Assembly: GCA_963646285.1 (NCBI GenBank)
Contig: CAVIWF010000078.1
Span: 1 to 6,746 of the forward strand
Direction: 5' to 3'
Length of the DNA: 6,746 bases
DNA from: CAKUFA01 sp963646285
Lineage (GTDB): Bacteria; Bacillota; Clostridia; Christensenellales; Aristaeellaceae
The stretch's first letter is position 1. Each line of letters starts with the position of its first letter. Below are positions 1 to 6,690 of this stretch, one piece after another. Under the pieces are notes generated by a model. It was not told where the DNA came from. It saw only the letters and a list, made by a program, of their open reading frames with translations, and made no database searches. The position numbers and the translations under genes are program-made.

Positions 1-675
1 ATGAAAAAGTCCGGCCTGCCCCGGGAGGAAATTTTTCTGGAAACCAAGCTGTGGCCTTCCTTCTACGAGCAGCCGGATGCGGTGGAAAAGACCCTTGACC
101 GTCTAGGTACCGACTACATTGACCTTTTGCTGATTCACCAGCCTGCGGGCAATTATCTGGCAGGCTACCGCCTGATGGAGCAGGCTTACGCAGCAGGCAA
201 GGTGCGTGCCATTGGTCTTTCCAACTTCAACGTGACCCAGATTGAAGAAATCATGAGCGTCTGCAAGGTGCGCCCCACCGTATTGCAGACCGAGCTCCAT
301 CCCTACAATCAGGAACGGTCGCTGAAAATGCTGCTGAAGAAAAACGGCATGGTGCCCCAGGCATGGTATCCGCTGGGACATGGCGACAAGGCACTGGTGA
401 ACGAGTCGCTGTTTGCCGAGCTGGGAGGAAAGTACGGCAAATCCCCGGCGCAGATCATTCTGCGCTGGCACATGCAGGATGGCAACATCGTCATTCCTGG
501 CTCGAAGAATCCCGACCACATCAAGGCGAATTTCGACCTGTTTGATTTTGCCCTGACGGATGACGAAATGGCACGCATTGCGGCGCTCAATCAGGACAAG
601 CACTATTACACCAGCACGCCGGAGCTGCTGAAAAAGTACGCCCAGATGGTGCCGCCGGTGGACGAGCAGAAGTAA
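1..675 (+). CDS. Aldo/keto reductase, 3' part (5' end outside window)
   Basis: This is an NAD(P)H-dependent oxidoreductase of the aldo/keto reductase superfamily, closest in appearance to the 2,5-diketo-D-gluconate reductase-like bacterial group. These are cytosolic TIM-barrel enzymes that reduce aldehydes and ketones. The visible 224 residues contain the catalytic Lys in TKLW (K16) and the catalytic His in LLIHQP (H46). Next come the barrel strand and substrate segment KVRAIGLSNF (67-76), LQTELHPY (95-102), and the C-terminal cofactor-binding motif IPGSKNPDHIKAN (165-177). The family is usually about 270-290 residues. The catalytic Asp and Tyr, normally in the first 60 residues, are absent, so the reading frame almost certainly continues upstream and the ATG at base 1 is probably an internal Met. 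The stop is TAA at 673-675. It converges on the acyltransferase operon. The exact substrate cannot be told from the sequence. Confidence 0.93.
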   Translation: MKKSGLPREEIFLETKLWPSFYEQPDAVEKTLDRLGTDYIDLLLIHQPAGNYLAGYRLMEQAYAAGKVRAIGLSNFNVTQIEEIMSVCKVRPTVLQTELHPYNQERSLKMLLKKNGMVPQAWYPLGHGDKALVNESLFAELGGKYGKSPAQIILRWHMQDGNIVIPGSKNPDHIKANFDLFDFALTDDEMARIAALNQDKHYYTSTPELLKKYAQMVPPVDEQK

Positions 676-721
676 AACGGAGAAGTTGTTCCACAAAATC
701 CAACACAAGAAATTGCAAACG

Positions 722-772
722 AAAAAACTCGCACGTACCGGATCCTTTGCGTGACCGGTAACGTGCGAGTTT
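722..772 (-). terminator. Intrinsic terminator of the MBOAT/DHHW operon
   Basis: A perfect 12-bp stem joins 725-736 to 761-772. A further 5 bp (737-741 with 755-759) extends it across a single bulged A at 760, leaving a 13-base loop. Read on the minus strand, the stem ends in a run of six T (the A run at 722-727), the signature of a Rho-independent terminator for transcripts arriving from the DHHW-like gene, whose stop lies 73 bases upstream. On the plus strand the following bases (GTTTGTGTCG) make a poor T-tract, so function for the aldo/keto reductase gene is less likely, though partial bidirectional activity is possible. Confidence 0.8.
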
Positions 773-811
773 GTGTCGAATATACGCCATGGGGACGTGG
801 GGAACAAGCCT

Positions 812-846
812 GACGGGCAGCAGCAAAATGCTGTCCGTCTTTTGTT
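812..846 (+). terminator. Intrinsic terminator of the aldo/keto reductase gene
   Basis: An 11-bp stem (812-822 with 829-839, one G-T wobble at 817/834) closes a 6-base loop. On the plus strand it is followed by TTTTGTT at 840-846. This fits a Rho-independent terminator for the aldo/keto reductase transcript, about 137 bases after its stop. On the minus strand no T run follows the stem, so it should not stop the opposing operon. Its T-tract touches the stop codon (846-848) of the convergent DHHW-like gene. Confidence 0.65.
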
Positions 847-1958
847 CATTCCAGTGCAAATTGCATCAGCGTATCAGCATTGCGTTCCACCAGTTCCAGC
901 ACAACGATATCCGGGTCGCACTGCCAAAGATCATCATTGGTGTAGGAAGTTAAGTGCCGCATGTTGGTTGTATCAAACTGAGATGCAAGGAACGACACCA
1001 TGGCCGAGCCAAAGGAGTCTCGAATCATGTAAAGGGACCGTTCATCTGCTGCATCCGTGGTGAAACAGGAAATCATGCCATAGAAGTCGTAGCTGTCGGT
1101 GGTTACGCCGTGGTCATCAAAGCCGGTTACCGCATAGTTGTTGTCCACGTTCTTCATGGGTCTGGACAGATACAGCATCTTCGCCAAGTCCCCTGCAGCC
1201 TTGCCGGAGGCTTCGATGGTAATGCCTTCATCCGCAAGGCTCGGCATATCAATTCCCAGTTCCTTCAGCAGGGCAGCTGTGCCTACATAGGCACCAATCT
1301 GGTTCCAGTGGGAATCTGTCCTGTAATAGATGGGATCACTGACAAGTTCCTTAGCCTGCATCAGCTCCTCATAAGGATACACAACCCGCAAATCCGTATG
1401 GGTACGCAGGTAATCCACGATTTGCTTGATCTTGTTTTCTTCCGCAGGGGTACCGTAGTCGTCCGGCATGTACTCGCTGTACATCCGCTCCTTGTTGGGG
1501 GGAATAAAGATCACGAATTCCATGCCCTTTTCTGCCAGATAGTCCCGCCAGAAGACACAGTTCTCCGCCATGACAGCCAGTTCATCCTCGGACAGTAGGT
1601 TGGTTCCCTGATAGCTGCCAAGGGGATCGCCGTCCCCCTTGCTTACATAGAAAAGCCAGTTGTCCTTGCCAAGCAGCACGGTATCACTGGTGGAGCGGTG
1701 GAACAGATAGTAGTCCACGGCTGAGTTCAGCGTCATCAGCTCATTGCGGAAGGGGAGCCGGTCCTCCAGATATTCAGCAAAGGCAGTAGGAAAGCTGCTG
1801 TAGGTTGCCTGGCTCAGTTCCGGCATGGATGATTTCTGCCGGTTCTCATAGTTGGTGTTATCCGCCCAGGGCTGCAAGAGAAACCAGCTCACCCAGGACA
1901 GGCAAAGAATGACCACAAAGGCAATCATGAGGATCCACGAACCCATGCGCTTCTTCAT
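846..1958 (-). CDS. Membrane-anchored DHHW/AlgX-like SGNH-type O-acetyltransferase partner
   Basis: This 370-residue protein has a short basic N-terminus (MKKR) and one hydrophobic segment at about residues 8-28. That suggests a signal anchor with the rest outside the membrane. The body resembles the DHHW/AlgX/AlgJ group of SGNH-fold proteins. TDSHWN (214-219) carries the D-x-H-W motif (D215, H217) and RDSF (313-316) supplies the likely nucleophile S315. Upstream are GKDNWLFY (97-104) and FVIFIPPNKERMY (148-160), segments common in this group. In alginate acetylation, AlgX and AlgJ use the equivalent Asp-His-Ser to handle acetyl groups on the extracytoplasmic side; a similar role here is inferred. 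The ATG at 1958 is chosen because AAGGAGG at 1967-1973 lies 8 bases upstream. An upstream in-frame ATG at 2045 adds a Cys-rich stretch, has no such site and lies inside the MBOAT gene. The spacing of 13 bases after the MBOAT stop indicates co-transcription. The glycan substrate is unknown. Confidence 0.88.
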   Translation of the reverse strand: MKKRMGSWILMIAFVVILCLSWVSWFLLQPWADNTNYENRQKSSMPELSQATYSSFPTAFAEYLEDRLPFRNELMTLNSAVDYYLFHRSTSDTVLLGKDNWLFYVSKGDGDPLGSYQGTNLLSEDELAVMAENCVFWRDYLAEKGMEFVIFIPPNKERMYSEYMPDDYGTPAEENKIKQIVDYLRTHTDLRVVYPYEELMQAKELVSDPIYYRTDSHWNQIGAYVGTAALLKELGIDMPSLADEGITIEASGKAAGDLAKMLYLSRPMKNVDNNYAVTGFDDHGVTTDSYDFYGMISCFTTDAADERSLYMIRDSFGSAMVSFLASQFDTTNMRHLTSYTNDDLWQCDPDIVVLELVERNADTLMQFALE

Positions 1959-1964
1959 CGTCTT

Positions 1965-1973
1965 CCCCTCCTT
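1965..1973 (-). promoter_or_regulatory. Strong ribosome binding site of the DHHW-like gene
   Basis: On the minus strand the sequence reads AAGGAGGGG, beginning within the TAA stop codon of the MBOAT gene (1972-1974) and ending 6 bases before the ATG at 1958. The overlap of stop codon and Shine-Dalgarno fixes the start of the second gene and suggests that translation of the two proteins is linked. Confidence 0.85.
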
Positions 1974-3366
1974 AGAACTGGAAATAGATAAACGGATTGT
2001 AGTTGCTGCCTGCGATAGATGCCATGCAAAGCAGCAGCAGCACAACGCAGCAAATGGCTTCCGGCACGGAATAGCGCCACTTGTTCATAAGCTTCTCCGG
2101 GATCCATTGGGAAAAGCCCATGCCCAGGAAGGCCAGCACGCCGACTACGACGGTTTTCAGATCCATGTAAACTGTCCAAGGCAGTGCCGCTTCCGAATAT
2201 CGCCAAGGGAGAAGCATATGGATCATATAACGGATGGCAACTTGGGTTCCGGGGGCTCTGAACAGCATCCAGCCGAAAATCACCACCAGCATGCAGTATA
2301 CCACGCCGATTGCCTTGTGTCGATCCAGCCATTTTTTCAGTCCAAGCCTTTCAAGGATGGAAAAGAATCCGTGATACAGTCCCCACAGCACGAAGGACAT
2401 ATCCGCACCGTGCCACAGTCCCGTCAGGAAGAACACGATGAACAGGTTCACATAGGTGCGCACAGTGCCTTTCCGGTTGCCGCCCAGGGGGATGTACACA
2501 TACTCCCGGAACCAGGAACCCAGGGAAATGTGCCACCTGCGCCAGAACTCCGTAATGGAGGAGGACAAATAGGGGTACTGAAAGTTTTCCATAATGTCAA
2601 AGCCGAACATTTTTCCCAGACCAATGGCCATGTCTGAATAGCCGGAAAAGTCATAATAAATCTGGAAGGTATACGTCAGCGCCGCCACCCATGATGCAAC
2701 GCCGCCCACCGTGGCAACATCATGGCTGAAGATCGTATCTGCACAGGCACCCATGACATTGGAAATCAGTACCTTCTTGGCAAGGCCGATGATAAAGCGG
2801 CGGAAGCCCAGGGTCACCCCGTCCCAGGTAATAGAACGCTCCTCGATTTGCCGGTTAATGTCCTTATACTTGACAATCGGGCCTGCAATCAACTGGGGGA
2901 AGAAGGCAATGTAGAGTGCCACGTTCACCAGCTTGGGGGAAGCATCCGTATCCCCGCGGTATACGTCCACAATGTAGGAAATGGCTTGAAAGGTAAAGAA
3001 GGAAATGCCGATGGGCAGTGCAATTTGGGGTACAGGCAGCACTTCACTGCCACATACCTTGTTCAGCATGGACACAAAAAAGCCGGCATACTTGTAGTAG
3101 CCCAACATGGCCAGATCGCAGACCACGCCAAGGGTCAGTACAACCTTTTTCCCGCCGCCGCTGCATTTGGCAATGCCCTTGCCCACCAGCCAGTTGAGCA
3201 CCACAGAGGCGATCATCAGCAGCACCAGATAAGGCTCGCCCCAGGCGTAGAAAATCAGGCTTGCTGCCAGCAGCAAAATGTTGGAGTACTTCTTCTGTAT
3301 GAAGTAATTCAGCAGAAACACGACAGGAAGAAACACCCACAGGAAAACAGCCGAACTAAATACCAC
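1972..3366 (-). CDS. MBOAT-family membrane O-acyltransferase (AlgI/DltB/PatA-like)
   Basis: This polytopic membrane enzyme belongs to the MBOAT family. Such enzymes take an acyl group, usually from acetyl-CoA, and pass it across the membrane for O-acylation of a surface polymer. With the GTG start it has 464 residues, a usual AlgI-like length. Visible motifs, in that numbering, are WRRWHISLGSWFREYVYIPLGG (about 275-296), TGLWHGADMSFVLWGLYHG (about 315-333) with the conserved catalytic-type His at 319 and a second His at 332, and the family-typical ending FIYFQF. Many hydrophobic segments are spread along the length. GTG at 3366 gives the family-typical N-terminus VFSSAVFLWVFLP, and GGAAGGTAGGG lies just upstream. 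An upstream ATG at 3432 adds 22 hydrophilic residues and falls within the spacer of the predicted promoter. The DHHW-like partner gene follows after 13 bases. A DltB or PatA role is less likely because no dlt genes or PatB-like gene is adjacent. Confidence 0.93.
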   Translation of the reverse strand: MVFSSAVFLWVFLPVVFLLNYFIQKKYSNILLLAASLIFYAWGEPYLVLLMIASVVLNWLVGKGIAKCSGGGKKVVLTLGVVCDLAMLGYYKYAGFFVSMLNKVCGSEVLPVPQIALPIGISFFTFQAISYIVDVYRGDTDASPKLVNVALYIAFFPQLIAGPIVKYKDINRQIEERSITWDGVTLGFRRFIIGLAKKVLISNVMGACADTIFSHDVATVGGVASWVAALTYTFQIYYDFSGYSDMAIGLGKMFGFDIMENFQYPYLSSSITEFWRRWHISLGSWFREYVYIPLGGNRKGTVRTYVNLFIVFFLTGLWHGADMSFVLWGLYHGFFSILERLGLKKWLDRHKAIGVVYCMLVVIFGWMLFRAPGTQVAIRYMIHMLLPWRYSEAALPWTVYMDLKTVVVGVLAFLGMGFSQWIPEKLMNKWRYSVPEAICCVVLLLLCMASIAGSNYNPFIYFQF

Positions 3367-3372
3367 CCAAAT

Positions 3373-3383
3373 CCCTACCTTCC
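3373..3383 (-). promoter_or_regulatory. Ribosome binding site supporting the GTG start of the MBOAT gene
   Basis: On the minus strand this reads GGAAGGTAGGG, ending 6 bases before the GTG at 3366. It offers two overlapping purine-rich cores: GGAAGG 11 bases from the start and GGTAGGG 6 bases from it. By contrast, the ATG at 3432 has only AAGG at a spacing of 3, which is too close. Confidence 0.6.
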
Positions 3384-3422
3384 GTGAAAACCGTGCTGAG
3401 GATGACAAACAAAACCCTTCAC

Positions 3423-3451
3423 AGTTTACCATAGTCCTTGGGCTTTGTAAA
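3423..3451 (-). promoter_or_regulatory. Sigma-A-type promoter of the MBOAT/DHHW operon
   Basis: On the minus strand TTTACA (3446-3451; 5 of 6 to TTGACA) is separated by 17 bases from TAAACT (3423-3428; 4 of 6 to TATAAT). The -10 is preceded by TGG, making an extended -10 of the form TGnTAAACT. Transcription would start near 3416, leaving a leader of about 50 bases before the GTG at 3366. The ATG at 3432 lies inside the 17-base spacer, so it would not be transcribed from this promoter. The promoter begins 16 bases after the cinA terminator, making the acyltransferase genes a separate unit. Confidence 0.65.
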
Positions 3452-3466
3452 TGGATGCATCTTATG

Positions 3467-3505
3467 AAAAAAGCCGGTGCATCCTTCCTGGATGCACCGA
3501 CTTTT
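3467..3505 (-). terminator. Intrinsic terminator after cinA
   Basis: A perfect 10-bp stem (3475-3484 with 3490-3499) has a 5-base loop. It is extended past one C/A mismatch by G-C and A-T pairs (3469-3473 with 3501-3505). On the minus strand it is followed by GC and six T (A run 3467-3472). It lies 11 bases beyond the cinA stop codon and ends the rimO-pgsA-cinA operon. The plus-strand side has only four T, and no plus-strand gene reads into it. Confidence 0.9.
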
Positions 3506-3516
3506 CCAGCATGATT

Positions 3517-4764
3517 TCACTTATCTTGCAGGCAGGCCTTCCGCACAGCATCCAGCGCATGCTTCACCGTCAGGGTGCGGATACGATCCCGATTCCCTGC
3601 CAGATCCAGACGGATGGCCTTCACGCCTTCTCTGGTGGCAAGGCCAAGATACACCGTGCCCACCGGGATTTCCGGCGTGCCGCCGTCGGGGCCTGCAAGG
3701 CCTGTGGCACTGACCGCAATATCCGTCCCCAGCTTCTCCCGTGCGCCCTTGGCCATGGCCATCGCTACCTCGGCGCTGACCACATTGCAGCGGTCAATGG
3801 TTTCTGCCGGTACATCCAGCAGGATGGTCTTCGTATCCGTTTGATAAGTGACGAAACCGCCCCGCACCACCTGGGAAGCGCCGGGCACCTCCACCATGGT
3901 GGCGGAAATCAGTCCGCCGGTCAGGCTTTCTGCCGTTGCTACCGTCTTTCCTGCCTTCTTCAGGGCTTCCACTGCAGAAATGGCAAGGGAGCCTCGGTCA
4001 TCCTCGTTCACGGCGTAGACCACGTCTCCAAGGATGCTCTTCACCTTGTCCACCAAAGGCAGCACCAAGGCAAGAGCTTCTTCCCTGGTGGCGGCGCAGG
4101 CAGTTGCCCGCAGCTGCACTTCGCCTAAGGAGCAATAGGGGCTCAGGCTGGGATTGCTCTGCATTTCCAGCTCCTGCAGCCGCTGATCCACTTCGCTTTC
4201 CCCCATGCCGAAAATGCGGATGTACCGGCTTACCAGCACCTGCCCCGACCGCTTTTGCAGCCAAGGTTCCACCTGGTCAACGAACATGGGCTGAAGCTCA
4301 TAGGGCGGGCCAGGGAGATGAATGACCACCTTGCCTTCTCCCATGGGCACAATGGCACCGGGTGCCGTGCCGTTAGGGTTAAACATCAGCATGGTGTCTT
4401 CCGTGAACATGGCCTGACTCATGTTGTTCATGGTCATGTGCTTATGGTACTGCTGAAAGCGTTCCCGAACCATCTGTTCCGCTTCCGGGCGAAGCACCAG
4501 CTCCTTGCCGGCCACCTTTGCTGCCACACGCTTGGTAATGTCATCCACCGTAGGTCCAAGGCCGCCGGAGGTGATCACCACATCCGCACGGGATAAGGCC
4601 AGCCGATAGGCTTCCTCCAGCCGCTCTGCATTATCGCCCACCACCGTCTGGTGATATTGGGAAATGCCCAGTGCAGAAAGCCGACGGGAAATAAACTGGG
4701 CATTGGTATTCAGTACCTGACCCATCAGCAGTTCCGTACCCACACAAAGAATTTCAGCGATCAT
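3517..4764 (-). CDS. cinA: CinA, nicotinamide-nucleotide amidohydrolase / competence-damage protein
   Basis: CinA is a cytosolic two-domain protein. The N-terminal MoaB-like domain (about 1-170) opens with MIAEILCVGTELLMGQVLNT and carries SGGLGPTVDD (66-75) and GPPYE (152-156); in studied members it acts as an ADP-ribose/nucleotide pyrophosphatase. The C-terminal PncC-type domain (about 255-412) has ATAESLTGG (276-284), GGFVTYQTDTK (302-312) and ATGLAGPDGGT (353-363). It deamidates nicotinamide mononucleotide, recycling the NMN left by NAD-dependent DNA ligase. The full length of 415 residues matches the family, with both domains intact. The ATG at 4764 has GGAAGG at 4775-4780, 10 bases upstream, in the 21-base gap after pgsA. 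In many Bacillota cinA is followed by recA; here a terminator and the acyltransferase operon follow instead. Identification is by recognisable family motifs; the biochemical roles are from known family members. Confidence 0.97.
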   Translation of the reverse strand: MIAEILCVGTELLMGQVLNTNAQFISRRLSALGISQYHQTVVGDNAERLEEAYRLALSRADVVITSGGLGPTVDDITKRVAAKVAGKELVLRPEAEQMVRERFQQYHKHMTMNNMSQAMFTEDTMLMFNPNGTAPGAIVPMGEGKVVIHLPGPPYELQPMFVDQVEPWLQKRSGQVLVSRYIRIFGMGESEVDQRLQELEMQSNPSLSPYCSLGEVQLRATACAATREEALALVLPLVDKVKSILGDVVYAVNEDDRGSLAISAVEALKKAGKTVATAESLTGGLISATMVEVPGASQVVRGGFVTYQTDTKTILLDVPAETIDRCNVVSAEVAMAMAKGAREKLGTDIAVSATGLAGPDGGTPEIPVGTVYLGLATREGVKAIRLDLAGNRDRIRTLTVKHALDAVRKACLQDK

Positions 4765-4785
4765 GAAGTATCCGCCTTCCTTCTA

Positions 4786-5322
4786 TCACTTGATATCCTT
4801 CAGACATGCGCCGTTCTTGACAAAATAATCAATGCCGCTCCACAAGGTAATCACCAGCACCCACAAGGTCAAAATGGCGCTGACCCAGCTGCGCATCACC
4901 GGTTCCCGGGAAATCATCAACCACAGGATCAGCACGATCTGGCTCACCGTCTTCACCTTACCCAGCTTGCCTGCTGCAATTACCTTGCCGTGGGTGACGG
5001 CAATCATCCGCAAGCCGTCTACGCACAGCTCCCGTGCCAGAATCACCACCGTGACCCAGGCCAGCATGACCCCATGCTGAATCAGCATAATGAGGGCACT
5101 GAGCACCAGCAGCTTATCCGCCACCGGGTCAACGAACTTGCCGAAGTCCGTCACAATGTGCTGCTTGCGGGCAATGTATCCGTCCAGAAAATCCGTTAAT
5201 GCCGCCACGGCAAACACGATTGTTGCCAGCACATTGCACATGGGCGTTTGCGGGTACATCAGGGCAACCATGACAGGAATCAGCGCCACCCGCATCAAAG
5301 ACAGCTTGTTGGGCAGATTCAT
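4786..5322 (-). CDS. pgsA: CDP-diacylglycerol-glycerol-3-phosphate 3-phosphatidyltransferase
   Basis: PgsA is an integral membrane enzyme that joins CDP-diacylglycerol and glycerol-3-phosphate to form phosphatidylglycerol phosphate, the committed step toward phosphatidylglycerol and cardiolipin. The complete CDP-alcohol phosphatidyltransferase signature D-x2-DG-x2-AR-x8-G-x3-D-x3-D is present, with D44, D47-G48, A51-R52, G61, D65 and D69. The N-terminus MNLPNKLSLMRV is typical of PgsA. Hydrophobic segments lie at about 11-24, 30-43, 71-95, 125-137 and 147-161. The length of 178 residues is normal. The start ATG overlaps the rimO stop as ATGA (5319-5322). AAGGGGG at 5330-5336, inside the end of rimO, lies 7 bases upstream, so translational coupling is likely. 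PgsA is chosen over phosphatidylserine or cardiolipin synthases because of the N-terminus, the size and the rimO/cinA context. Confidence 0.96.
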   Translation of the reverse strand: MNLPNKLSLMRVALIPVMVALMYPQTPMCNVLATIVFAVAALTDFLDGYIARKQHIVTDFGKFVDPVADKLLVLSALIMLIQHGVMLAWVTVVILARELCVDGLRMIAVTHGKVIAAGKLGKVKTVSQIVLILWLMISREPVMRSWVSAILTLWVLVITLWSGIDYFVKNGACLKDIK

Positions 5323-6635
5323 ACCTGTTCCCCCTTCAGGTCATAGGTCTCAGCACCGGTAATCTTCACCTGCACAAAGTCGCCGGGCTTCACCGTCTCC
5401 TTGGCTGTAAAGTAAATGCTGCCGTCTGCATCCGGGGCTTCCCACTGACTGCGTCCCAGACACTGGTGCGCCTGCACATCCGTCACCAGCACCTTTTCCG
5501 TGGTGCCTACCCGTGCAGTGTTCCGCTTCAGGGAAATAGCCTGCTGCATGGTCATCAGCTTTGCCAGCCGCTCCTGCTTAACTTCCTCCGGGATTTGGTC
5601 AGGCATCTTTGCAGCAGGGGTTCCTTCCTCGGCGGAATAAGCGAAGGCACCCATCCGGTCAAACTCAGCCTCCGCCAGGAAGTCCATCAATTCCTGGAAT
5701 TCCTCTTCCGTCTCTCCGGGGAAGCCTACAATAATGCTGGTTCGGAGGATGAAACCCCGTTCCCGTGCCCCCTTCAGGCAGCGGCGAATGTCGGAGGAAT
5801 CCCCCTGCCGGTTCATCCGCTTCAGGATGCGGTCGTTAATGTGCTGCACCGGAAGATCCAGATACTTGCAGATGTTATCATGCTTGGCCATCACATCCAG
5901 CAGCCGGTCATCCGTTTCATCCGGGTAGCAGTACAGTACCCGGAGCCACTCTACCCCCGGAATGCCTGCCGCCTTCTCCATCAATTCCGGCAGAGCAGAT
6001 TCCTTCTGCCAATCCGTGCCGTAGCGGCTGGTATCCTGCGCCACAAGGATGTGCTCCTTCACGCCCTTGCTGGCGAGGAGGGTCATTTCATTCAGCACAT
6101 CCCCCATACGGCGGGAACGATAGGGCCCCCGGATCATGGGAATGGCACAGTAGGTGCAGCGGTTGGAGCAGCCGTCGCCAATGCGGGTATAGGCAGAATA
6201 CCCCGGGGTGGTCAGCACACGGGCATGCTCCGCATAGTGATAATCATCCTGGCACAGTGCCATACGCTTACCGCCCAGGGCCTTGCGAATGGCCTCAGGC
6301 AGTTGCTCATACTGGTTTACACCCATGAGCAGGTCGATTTCCGGCATTTCTGCCATCAGATCCTTCTCGTACCGCTGGGCAAGGCAGCCGGAAACAATCA
6401 GCAGCTTGCACTTGCCGGTGTTCTTATAGGCTGCCATTTCCAAAATGGCGTCAATGGATTCTTCCTTTGCCGGGCCAATGAACCCACAGGTATTGACCAT
6501 CAAAATATCCGCTTCAGCCGGATCGCCGGTAAAAGCGTATCCGTTTTCCTGCAAAATGCCCAAGGCCGTTTCACTGTCAACACGATTCTTGTTGCATCCC
6601 AGTGAAATAACGCCTACCTTCATCTGTTCGGTCAT
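5319..6635 (-). CDS. rimO: Ribosomal protein S12 methylthiotransferase RimO
   Basis: RimO is a radical-SAM methylthiotransferase that adds a methylthio group to a conserved Asp of ribosomal protein S12. Three parts are visible. The N-terminal UPF0004 domain has cluster-binding cysteines C14 (SLGCNKNRVDSE), C50 (NTCGF) and C84 (SGCLAQRY). The radical-SAM core has C156, C160 and C163 in GCSNRCTYCAIPMIRG, followed by YLDLPVQHI (258-266) and RTSIIVGFPGET (298-309). The C-terminal TRAM domain spans about 373-438. The RKxRG-type specificity segment reads IRGPYRSR, and SLGCNKNRVDSE points to RimO rather than MiaB or MtaB. The length of 438 residues is normal. The ATG at 6635 has GGGAG at 6645-6649, 9 bases upstream. 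A second Met at residue 5 has no such site. It is the first gene of the rimO-pgsA-cinA operon. Confidence 0.97.
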   Translation of the reverse strand: MTEQMKVGVISLGCNKNRVDSETALGILQENGYAFTGDPAEADILMVNTCGFIGPAKEESIDAILEMAAYKNTGKCKLLIVSGCLAQRYEKDLMAEMPEIDLLMGVNQYEQLPEAIRKALGGKRMALCQDDYHYAEHARVLTTPGYSAYTRIGDGCSNRCTYCAIPMIRGPYRSRRMGDVLNEMTLLASKGVKEHILVAQDTSRYGTDWQKESALPELMEKAAGIPGVEWLRVLYCYPDETDDRLLDVMAKHDNICKYLDLPVQHINDRILKRMNRQGDSSDIRRCLKGARERGFILRTSIIVGFPGETEEEFQELMDFLAEAEFDRMGAFAYSAEEGTPAAKMPDQIPEEVKQERLAKLMTMQQAISLKRNTARVGTTEKVLVTDVQAHQCLGRSQWEAPDADGSIYFTAKETVKPGDFVQVKITGAETYDLKGEQV

Positions 6636-6690
6636 GAACTCAAACTCCCGTCCCTAAAACACAGTTCTGTTGCTTTCCTGTCACTAAACT

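Noticed and set aside
676..845. A search for a tRNA, small RNA or riboswitch in the convergent intergenic region
   Set aside because: The structured parts are fully explained by two intrinsic terminators. There is no cloverleaf, no CCA end and no known aptamer pattern.
103..849. A 248-codon open frame on the minus strand, opposite the aldo/keto reductase
   Set aside because: It runs through both terminator hairpins and lies antisense to a clear aldo/keto reductase. Its sequence shows no domain pattern.
1959..2045. An upstream ATG that would extend the DHHW-like protein by 29 residues (MCCCC...)
   Set aside because: The extension lies almost entirely inside the MBOAT gene, lacks a ribosome binding site as good as that before 1958, and puts a Cys-rich stretch ahead of a normal MKKR-type signal anchor.
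1852..2637. A 261-codon open frame on the plus strand, opposite the MBOAT and DHHW-like genes
   Set aside because: It spans the junction of two well-supported genes in antisense, has His/Gln-rich low-information composition, and shows no family motif.
3451..4128. A 225-codon open frame on the plus strand, opposite cinA
   Set aside because: It begins inside the intergenic promoter region, crosses the cinA terminator and is antisense to the conserved C-terminal PncC domain. The composition is that of a shadow frame.
5466..6605. A 379-codon open frame on the plus strand, opposite rimO
   Set aside because: It is fully antisense to a textbook RimO with all six cluster cysteines. Its translation is rich in His, Gln and Arg, with no recognisable motif, as expected for the shadow of a GC-rich gene.
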